From the NCBI GenBank assembly GCA_041485385.1, contig JBGPJM010000250.1:1-6853 (forward strand): a stretch of 6,853 bases of DNA. The letters run 5' to 3'. Source of the stretch: JBGPJM01 sp041485385 (lineage in GTDB: Bacteria; Planctomycetota; Phycisphaerae; Phycisphaerales; UBA1924). Positions within the stretch are counted from its first letter, which is position 1. Each line of letters begins with the position of its first letter. The notes under the pieces are model-generated. The model made no database searches and was not told where the DNA came from. It worked only from the letters and a program-made list of their open reading frames with translations. This document shows positions 1 to 6,853 of the stretch, in pieces. A program made the translations under genes and the position numbers.

Positions 1-2
1 CA

Positions 3-224
3 GAGGGCCGTAGAGTTCTGGTGCACGTGCAATCCGATCGAAAGCATGTGGGTCTCCTTTCCGCGATGTGGGACGCCGAGTTCACGCTCGACGATCCCGT
101 AATCATCCGGGGAGGAGACCTGCTTCATAGTGTCACGGGTGAGCGGGTCGCGCCCAGTGCAGTTGGAGCGTACCTCCAGAGGCGGTCCGAAGCCAAGAAA
201 AAGGGGAGATGGGCGTGGACATGA
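3..224 (+). CDS. possible 3' part of an unidentified gene, open at the left edge
   Basis: A frame open from the window edge runs about 73 codons to a TGA at 222-224. I do not recognise the product. The translation has an acidic/hydrophobic stretch (FTLDDPVIIRGGDLL) and a basic C-terminus (RRSEAKKKGRW), which looks like an ordinary soluble protein end but shows no family motif. Internal GTG (21) and ATG (66) codons could be starts, neither with a convincing ribosome site. Third codon positions are visibly less G/C-rich than in the other genes of the window, so it may be foreign, decayed or non-coding. A database search with this frame would decide. Confidence 0.3.
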   Translation, partial: EGRRVLVHVQSDRKHVGLLSAMWDAEFTLDDPVIIRGGDLLHSVTGERVAPSAVGAYLQRRSEAKKKGRWAWT

Positions 225-240
225 ACGCCCCTCGCCGTGG

Positions 241-369
241 GTGCTCTCGCAGACCACCCGCGACGGCACGATCAACTTCCAGGAGTTCGTCGACTGCCGC
301 GCGGCGTTGTTCGCGGGCTGTCCGCCGGCCCCCACCCCCTCAACCTCTCACTCAATCCTCAGCACATAG
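241..369 (+). pseudogene. remnant of an EF-hand protein 3' end
   Basis: The plus-strand frame starting at 241 reads TTRDGTINFQEFVDCRAALF. This matches the second half of an EF-hand calcium loop (Asp-Gly-x-Ile-x-Phe-x-Glu-Phe) and the start of the following helix. In the usual 12-residue loop the first two ligand positions would be Gln and Thr instead of Asp, so calcium binding is doubtful. From 262 to 320 nearly every codon ends in G or C, as in the real genes here, which supports a coding origin. Upstream the frame becomes unprotein-like near 235, and downstream it turns into Pro/Ser/Thr-rich sequence as it enters the 7-base repeats, ending at TAG 367-369. I read it as a truncated gene tail, not a functional gene. 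Confidence 0.4.
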
Positions 370-397
370 CACTCAGCACTCAGTCACTCCGCCTCAA
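349..397. repeat. degenerate 7-base tandem repeat
   Basis: Successive heptamers in register are cactcaa, tcctcag, cacatag, cactcag, cactcag, tcactcc, gcctcaa. Two are identical (370-383) and most others differ by one to three bases; the sixth looks slipped by one base. The last unit overlaps the stop codon of gcvP-tail copy 1. It may be a minisatellite-like expansion of the cctcaa motif present at the gcvP end, or an unrelated spacer repeat. Confidence 0.5.
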
Positions 398-595
398 TAC
401 TCCCCCATCGGCGGGCACACGCACACCAGGTGCCGATCCCCGTACGGATTGTCGATCCGCCCCACCGGCGGCCAGAACTTGTGGTCGCGCAGGTAGGCCG
501 CGGGGAACGCCGCACGTTCGCGGCCGTACCCGTGCGCGCACGCGTCCCCGCTCACGACGTGCCGTGTGCGGCGAGTGCTTCAGCGCGCCGGCCCG
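392..595 (-). pseudogene. gcvP 3'-end copy 1 (decayed)
   Basis: On the minus strand this repeats the last ~65 codons of the gcvP gene at 3824-6829. It starts near 595 and ends at TGA (394-396) with the same two bases following. By hand alignment to native gcvP (3822-4033) I count about 16 mismatches and a 2-base gap over 392-585, roughly 91% identity; similarity then fades through a further codon-sized deletion. The translation keeps ERAAFPAAYLRDHKFWP and the YGDRHLVCVCPP core. It has Ser-to-Gly before the final Glu-Tyr, Ala-to-Pro, and a Trp-to-Cys change farther upstream. The 2-base deletion at about 563-566 breaks the frame, so it cannot encode a continuous GcvP end. The VOC gene on the same strand stops 43 bases before it. 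Confidence 0.88.
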
Positions 596-607
596 CCAGC
601 GCGCCGG
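581..607. repeat. 11-base direct repeat at the edge of gcvP-tail copy 1
   Basis: The sequence cagcgcgccgg occurs at 581-591 and again at 597-607, separated by five bases. It lies where similarity to gcvP ends. The embedded gcgcgc palindromes at 583-588 and 599-604 could also pair as a short GC stem, but no T-run follows on either strand, so I do not call a terminator. Confidence 0.6.
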
Positions 608-638
608 AAAATGCTGATCAGGCCGCAGCCCTGCACCG

Positions 639-986
639 CTACTTCTTGTGCTCGAGCCCGAACTCCAGCATGTTTCCGTCCGGGTCGGTGACGCGGAAGT
701 CGGTCTCCCCCCATGGGCGCCGGGTCGGCGGCTCGTCGGGCTGGATGCCCGCCTGGATCAGCTCGCGGTGCATCGCGTCCAGGTCCGGCGTCTCGATCTC
801 CATGTGGAAGGCCGTGGGGAGCTTGGCGCCCAGCAGGCCCAGCCGCCCTTGCCCGATCCGCAGCATCGCGAACCGCCCGGGCATGTGGAACAGCACCTGG
901 GCGCCGGGGATCCGCTTGTAGAACTCGAGCGATCGGTCCACATCCGCGACATGGAGCGTGAGGCCGACTAGCGAAGTTGTTGACAT
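639..986 (-). CDS. VOC-superfamily (glyoxalase/FosA/dioxygenase fold) protein
   Basis: The 115-residue product has the length and layout of a single-chain vicinal-oxygen-chelate protein made of two beta-alpha-beta-beta-beta halves. The first half opens with LTLHVADVDRSLEFYKRIPG, and the second ends in the hallmark VTDPDGNMLEFGLE. Likely metal ligands are His12, His61 (AFHMEIE) and Glu108. The position matching the second ligand of glyoxalase I (Glu56 in E. coli GloA) falls near LGLLGAK, with no Glu. The His-His-Glu set therefore resembles FosA-type thiol transferases or extradiol dioxygenases more than glyoxalase I. Substrate is unknown and the protein is presumably cytoplasmic. I chose ATG 984-986 because GGAG lies six bases upstream (993-996) and the fold begins directly after it; an upstream in-frame ATG at 1082 adds only low-complexity residues. 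It diverges from the FAD oxidoreductase, and copy 1 of the gcvP end lies downstream. Confidence 0.9.
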   Translation of the reverse strand: MSTTSLVGLTLHVADVDRSLEFYKRIPGAQVLFHMPGRFAMLRIGQGRLGLLGAKLPTAFHMEIETPDLDAMHRELIQAGIQPDEPPTRRPWGETDFRVTDPDGNMLEFGLEHKK

Positions 987-992
987 GAGCCG

Positions 993-996
993 CTCC
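993..996 (-). promoter_or_regulatory. ribosome binding site of the VOC gene
   Basis: GGAG on the minus strand, six bases before ATG 986. It decides the start in favour of the 115-residue form. Confidence 0.6.
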
Positions 997-1283
997 GTTC
1001 GAAGCCCCACCACAGGATACCGCCAGAGCGGTCCAGGCCCGCCGCCCGGCACGCACGGGAACCTGCGGCTCGCGGCCGCCACGACCGCCGCGGCATCGCC
1101 GCCGATGTTCCCTGCCCGGAGCGCGGTGCTGCGCTGTCACCCCCGCCCGCCGCGCCCTGAGCAATCAGGAGACGCCACCGGCGTGGCCCCGCCCGTTGCC
1201 CGTGGCCGCCGCGTGCCGCGCCCTCGCCCGCAGCGTACCGCTGGCGCGAATCGATCGTCGCGGCGTCCTGTTGCGTTGCCGGG

Positions 1284-1312
1284 CTGGAGGGCGTGGGGTA
1301 CGCTGGCATAAT
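1284..1312 (+). promoter_or_regulatory. weak candidate promoter for the FAD oxidoreductase
   Basis: CATAAT at 1307-1312 is a good -10 box, rare in such GC-rich DNA. The hexamer at the right spacing upstream, CTGGAG at 1284-1289 (17-base spacer), is a poor -35. Transcription from it would start near 1318-1320, giving a leader of about 40 bases to ATG 1361. It would leave almost no leader for the alternative ATG at 1319. Confidence 0.3.
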
Positions 1313-1345
1313 GCGGGGATGACGACGAACCGGGGCGGGGGTTCC

Positions 1346-1352
1346 AGAAGGG
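1346..1352 (+). promoter_or_regulatory. ribosome binding site of the FAD oxidoreductase
   Basis: AGAAGGG ends eight bases before ATG 1361. The alternative ATG at 1319 has only a GGGG directly abutting it. This favours the start that puts the twin-arginine motif at residues 3-8. Confidence 0.5.
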
Positions 1353-1360
1353 TGGCCCGG

Positions 1361-3100
1361 ATGTTGACTCGTCGTGATTTCTTGAGCGCGGGGATGGGGG
1401 CGGTGGCCCTGGGGATGGCGAGCGGACGGGCGCGCGGGCTGCCGATTTCGGTGATCGGGTACTCGGAGGATCCGCCGTGCACGGACACCGGGGCCCTGCG
1501 CCTGAGGGCGACGCGGCCGATCGCGGACCTTGACCGGCTGCCGGCGTCGACGATGGTGGGTGGGTTCCCGTTCGCGCCGGGGTTCACCGGGGACGATTTC
1601 GAGAACACGCAGATCCCGTTCCACACGGTGCAGAACGATTTTCCCGGCGGCCAGCCGCCGGCGCCGACCGAAGAGGTGAGCATCGCGATCGTGGGCGGCG
1701 GGCTGTCGGGGCTGGCGACCGCGTATCACCTGCGGCGGCACCGTCCGGTGGTGTTCGAGCTGCACGACCGGTTCGGAGGGAACTCGCAGGGCGAGGAGTG
1801 GATGGGGACGAAATACTCGATGGGCGGGGCGTACTTCATCGCGCCGGACGAGGGCTCGTCGCTGGCGCGGCTGTATCGACAGCTGGGAGCGACGCGGTCG
1901 CACCGCCTGGACTCCGGCGGCAACCCGATGGAGCTCAACGGTCAGGTTGTGACGGACTTCTGGTCCGGCGAGGGACGGTCGCCGGAGGAGCGGGCCGCGC
2001 TTGCGCGGTATGCGGAGATCGTGTCGCACTTCGCGAATGAGAAGTACCCCGATATCCCGCTGGTGGATGGCCTTGACAATGCGTGGATCCTGGAGATGGA
2101 CGCGATGCCGTTCCGCGCGGACCTGGAAGCGCGGATGGGGATGGCGATCCCGCCGATCCTGGCGTCGGCGATCCAAGCCTACTTCTACTCGTCGTTCGAC
2201 GCCGGGTGGGAGGAGGTCTCAGCGGCCGCGGGGTGGAACTTCGTGGCGGCGGAGGAGTACGGGCGGTGGGTGTGCCCGGGTGGGAACTCGTTCCTGGTGG
2301 ACGCGCTGTGGCGTGAGTTGTCGGAGCTTGACCGGGGGGTGCCGGCGCGGTGCCCGGGTCGGCACCTGCGCGGGCGGTGCCGGGTGGTGGACGTGCGGTT
2401 TGTGCCGGGGGACCGGGTGCAGGTGACGTACAAGGACTCCGAGGGGGTGTTCAGGTCGCTCCTGGCGCGTCGGGTGGTGATGGCGTGCCCGAAGCACGTG
2501 GCGAAGCACATCGTGCAGGGCATCGATGAGCTTGACCCGGAGAAGATGCTGGCGCTGGGGCAGCTCAATACACGGGCGTACCTTGTGGCCAACGTGCTGC
2601 TCAATGACCGGCTGGGGCGCGAGTTCTACGACCTGTTCCGCCTGGGTGATGGGACGGGCTACCCGATGAGCGAAGGGGAGGCGGAAGCCACGCCGTTTGC
2701 GCCGGACGTGATCGATGCGAAGTTCGGGGATCCGGGCGGGCCGCGGCGGAGCGTGCTCACGGTGTACTGGTCGATCCCGTACTACCACGGGCGGTTCCAC
2801 CTGATCTTCCCGAATGGGTGGCAGACGTTCGCGGACCGGCTTGCGCCGCAGCTGGAGACGCTGTTGCAGACGCTGGGTGTGGATCGGCGGCTGGTGCGGC
2901 AGGTGAGGATGACGCGGTGGGGGCACTCGATGCCGATCGCGGCGGTGGGGTTCCTGGCCACTGGACTTGCAGAGCTGGTGCGGAGGCCGATCCGGGACCG
3001 GGTGTTCTTCGTGAACCAGGACAACTGGGCGTTGCCGGCGGTGGAGACGTGCCTGCTTGAAGCGGAGGCGTATGCGCCGTTGATCGAAGCGGGGTTGTAG
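1361..3100 (+). CDS. Tat-exported FAD-dependent oxidoreductase (amine-oxidase-like)
   Basis: The product is 579 residues from ATG 1361. Residues 3-8 (TRRDFL) form a twin-arginine motif followed by a hydrophobic segment, so the folded, cofactor-loaded enzyme is probably exported by the Tat system. The cleavage site is unclear, somewhere after about residue 21. Residues 108-117 hold the FAD-binding strand-turn IAIVGGGLSG, with Glu133 at the end of the second strand as the expected ribose-binding acid, followed by FGGN. VVMACP at 372-377 matches the strand typical of amine-oxidase-like flavoproteins. QDNWALPAVET at 553-563 occupies the place of the C-terminal FAD-contacting motif. This places it in the NAD(P)-binding Rossmann/flavin amine oxidase superfamily; the substrate cannot be told. 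An in-frame ATG at 1319 would give 593 residues. It is convergent with the RDD gene, with a gcvP-tail copy between their ends. Confidence 0.88.
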   Translation: MLTRRDFLSAGMGAVALGMASGRARGLPISVIGYSEDPPCTDTGALRLRATRPIADLDRLPASTMVGGFPFAPGFTGDDFENTQIPFHTVQNDFPGGQPPAPTEEVSIAIVGGGLSGLATAYHLRRHRPVVFELHDRFGGNSQGEEWMGTKYSMGGAYFIAPDEGSSLARLYRQLGATRSHRLDSGGNPMELNGQVVTDFWSGEGRSPEERAALARYAEIVSHFANEKYPDIPLVDGLDNAWILEMDAMPFRADLEARMGMAIPPILASAIQAYFYSSFDAGWEEVSAAAGWNFVAAEEYGRWVCPGGNSFLVDALWRELSELDRGVPARCPGRHLRGRCRVVDVRFVPGDRVQVTYKDSEGVFRSLLARRVVMACPKHVAKHIVQGIDELDPEKMLALGQLNTRAYLVANVLLNDRLGREFYDLFRLGDGTGYPMSEGEAEATPFAPDVIDAKFGDPGGPRRSVLTVYWSIPYYHGRFHLIFPNGWQTFADRLAPQLETLLQTLGVDRRLVRQVRMTRWGHSMPIAAVGFLATGLAELVRRPIRDRVFFVNQDNWALPAVETCLLEAEAYAPLIEAGL

Positions 3101-3132
3101 CGATCGGTTGGGGTGAAGGTCAGGAACACCCC

Positions 3133-3242
3133 CCTCAGTACTCGCTCATCGGCGGGCACACGCACACCAGGTGGCGGTCGCCGTAGGGGTTGTCGATCCT
3201 GCCCACGGACGGCCAGAACTTGTGGTCGCGCAGGTAGGCCGC
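3133..3242 (-). pseudogene. gcvP 3'-end copy 2
   Basis: This 110-base minus-strand copy carries the last 35 sense codons of gcvP, the stop (TGA, 3135-3137) and the two bases after it. Against native gcvP I count 8 mismatches and no gaps, about 93% identity. The mismatches fall in seven codons. Five are silent; two change the protein, Ala to Ser in KFWPSVG and His to Tyr in AAYLRD. It has no start codon or upstream domain in its own frame. The adjoining RDD gene ends one base away in a different frame, so the tail is not fused to RDD. It lies between the convergent 3' ends of the FAD oxidoreductase and RDD genes. Confidence 0.92.
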
Positions 3243-3243
3243 A

Positions 3244-3777
3244 TCACACACCCGTTTTCACAACCACGGTCCCGCCGAGGAAGTCGTGCAGGGCCCGGCG
3301 CCTCCGGTTGGAGAGCATGGTCAGGATCTCCCCCCATCCCCAGATCGCCGCCGCCGTGTTGACCCAACGCAGCCCCGTCGGAGTCGCATCCGCGAGCAGC
3401 TTCGCTCGCTCCATCCAGCCTGCCGCGGCGTACTGCGCATCGGGAACGTGGAGGATGCTGGCCCCTTGCGCGATCATCGACAGGATCGCGAATACGCCGT
3501 CCACCGAGTGACGGCGCAACGCGTTGCCCCAGCCGATGCGCGACCCGCCCACGCGAACGACCCGGATCTTCATGGCCATCTTGCCGATGGTCTGGCCCCA
3601 CCGCGCGTGGAAATACACGTTGTAGAGCCAGCCGACGAGCGAGAGCAGCGACATCGTGAAGATGTCGATCGGCTTGGATGCGCCCTGGAGCAACAGGGGC
3701 CCGAAGATGAGCGGAAGAAAGACGAGGGCGTCGATCAGGGCCGCAAGGAATCGTTGCCCGAACGTTGCGTACACCAT
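3244..3777 (-). CDS. RDD-family integral membrane protein
   Basis: The product is 177 residues from ATG 3775-3777. It has the RDD family signature: Arg9 just before the first membrane segment, Asp16 within it (GQRFLAALIDALVF), and Asp93 in LRRHSVDGVF. It also has the typical GQTIGKMAMKIRVV loop at 61-74 and a C-terminal RALHDFLGGTVVV. Likely membrane segments are about residues 10-31, 39-56 and 92-106, with another possible hydrophobic stretch near 140-155. RDD proteins sit in the cytoplasmic membrane; their role is mostly unknown, though one has been linked to sodium/proton antiport. The start has a strong GGGAGG six bases upstream. A longer form from ATG 3819, 4 bases after the gcvP stop, would add 14 non-conserved residues. 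The gene follows gcvP by 46 bases and may share its transcript. Its stop lies one base from gcvP-tail copy 2. Confidence 0.9.
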   Translation of the reverse strand: MVYATFGQRFLAALIDALVFLPLIFGPLLLQGASKPIDIFTMSLLSLVGWLYNVYFHARWGQTIGKMAMKIRVVRVGGSRIGWGNALRRHSVDGVFAILSMIAQGASILHVPDAQYAAAGWMERAKLLADATPTGLRWVNTAAAIWGWGEILTMLSNRRRRALHDFLGGTVVVKTGV

Positions 3778-3783
3778 CGCCCG

Positions 3784-3789
3784 CCTCCC
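3784..3789 (-). promoter_or_regulatory. ribosome binding site of the RDD gene
   Basis: GGGAGG on the minus strand, six bases before ATG 3777. It decides the start over the upstream in-frame ATG at 3819. Confidence 0.7.
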
Positions 3790-3823
3790 GGCCTGGGGCT
3801 CAACACCCCGCCCGCGCATTTCC

Positions 3824-6829
<3,006 letters not shown>

Positions 6830-6853
6830 TCCGGCTCTCAAGAAGAAGGACAC

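Larger units (their letters stand above)
987..1360. other. divergent intergenic region
   Basis: This stretch separates the start codons of the minus-strand VOC gene and the plus-strand FAD oxidoreductase, so it should carry both promoters. Open frames cross it on both strands, but their translations are Arg/Ala/Gly/Pro-rich low-complexity sequence typical of GC-rich non-coding DNA. On the minus strand TATCCT (1014-1019) is a possible -10 box for the VOC gene, without a recognisable -35 at normal spacing. I see no clear operator palindrome, riboswitch or RNA gene. Confidence 0.55.

Noticed and set aside
987..1082. Upstream extension of the VOC protein to ATG 1082
   Set aside because: It adds 32 low-complexity residues before the fold, while ATG 986 has a good ribosome site.
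1196..1360. Upstream extension of the FAD oxidoreductase to 1196
   Set aside because: The added residues are Arg/Ala-rich, would bury the twin-arginine signal internally, and span the likely promoter.
968..2176. Minus-strand open frame of 402 codons opposite the FAD oxidoreductase
   Set aside because: It is Arg/His/Pro-rich low-complexity translation antisense to a gene with clear FAD motifs.
3110..3132. Possible terminator hairpin (GGGGTG / CACCCC) after the FAD oxidoreductase
   Set aside because: The stem is only six pairs with an 11-base loop and no T-run; too weak to call.
392..3242. Short expressed proteins encoded by gcvP-tail copies 1 and 2
   Set aside because: Neither has a start codon with ribosome site in the gcvP frame, copy 1 is frameshifted, and copy 2 is out of frame with the RDD gene.
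3778..3819. Longer RDD start at ATG 3819
   Set aside because: The 14 added residues are not RDD-like, its GAGG is too close to the ATG, and ATG 3777 has GGGAGG at ideal spacing.
6830..6853. GTG at 6853 as the gcvP start
   Set aside because: It lies at the window edge with no visible upstream context; ATG 6829 is preferred, though the edge prevents certainty.

Overview
The window is strongly GC-rich bacterial DNA with G/C-ending codons in its main genes. No marker gene fixes the organism. The mix of a long single-chain glycine decarboxylase, a Tat-exported flavoprotein, an RDD membrane protein and an EF-hand remnant would suit a planctomycete-like or other high-GC Gram-negative-type bacterium, but that is a guess.

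Layout, left to right. Positions 1-391 hold no convincing complete gene: an open frame at the left edge (3-224), a short EF-hand-like coding remnant (241-369, plus strand) and a run of degenerate 7-base repeats (349-397). Positions 392-595 are a decayed copy of the 3' end of gcvP on the minus strand. Next on the minus strand is a small VOC-superfamily (glyoxalase/FosA/dioxygenase fold) gene (639-986). A 374-base divergent intergenic region separates it from a plus-strand Tat-exported FAD oxidoreductase (1361-3100). A second gcvP 3'-end copy (3133-3242, minus) follows, then an RDD-family membrane protein gene (3244-3777, minus). Finally comes gcvP itself (3824-6829, minus), complete or nearly so, which runs almost to the right edge.

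The unusual feature is that the last part of gcvP is present three times in the same orientation. The native 3' end is at 3822-4033, a copy of about 110 bases lies just after the RDD stop codon, and a copy of about 205 bases lies shortly after the VOC gene. All three end at the same place, the gcvP stop codon plus two bases (TGAGG on the coding strand), and share nothing beyond it. Read along the minus strand, the locus is gcvP-tail, then RDD gene plus tail, then FAD/VOC genes plus tail. This resembles successive insertions at the 3' end of gcvP, each leaving a duplicated gene end, as integrative elements do at conserved genes. No recombinase is visible, so the mechanism is inference.

Functionally, gcvP is the P-protein of the glycine cleavage system. 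The RDD gene starts 46 bases after the gcvP stop and may be cotranscribed. The FAD oxidoreductase and VOC genes diverge from a shared intergenic region and may be coregulated. Nothing in the sequence ties either of them to glycine metabolism.
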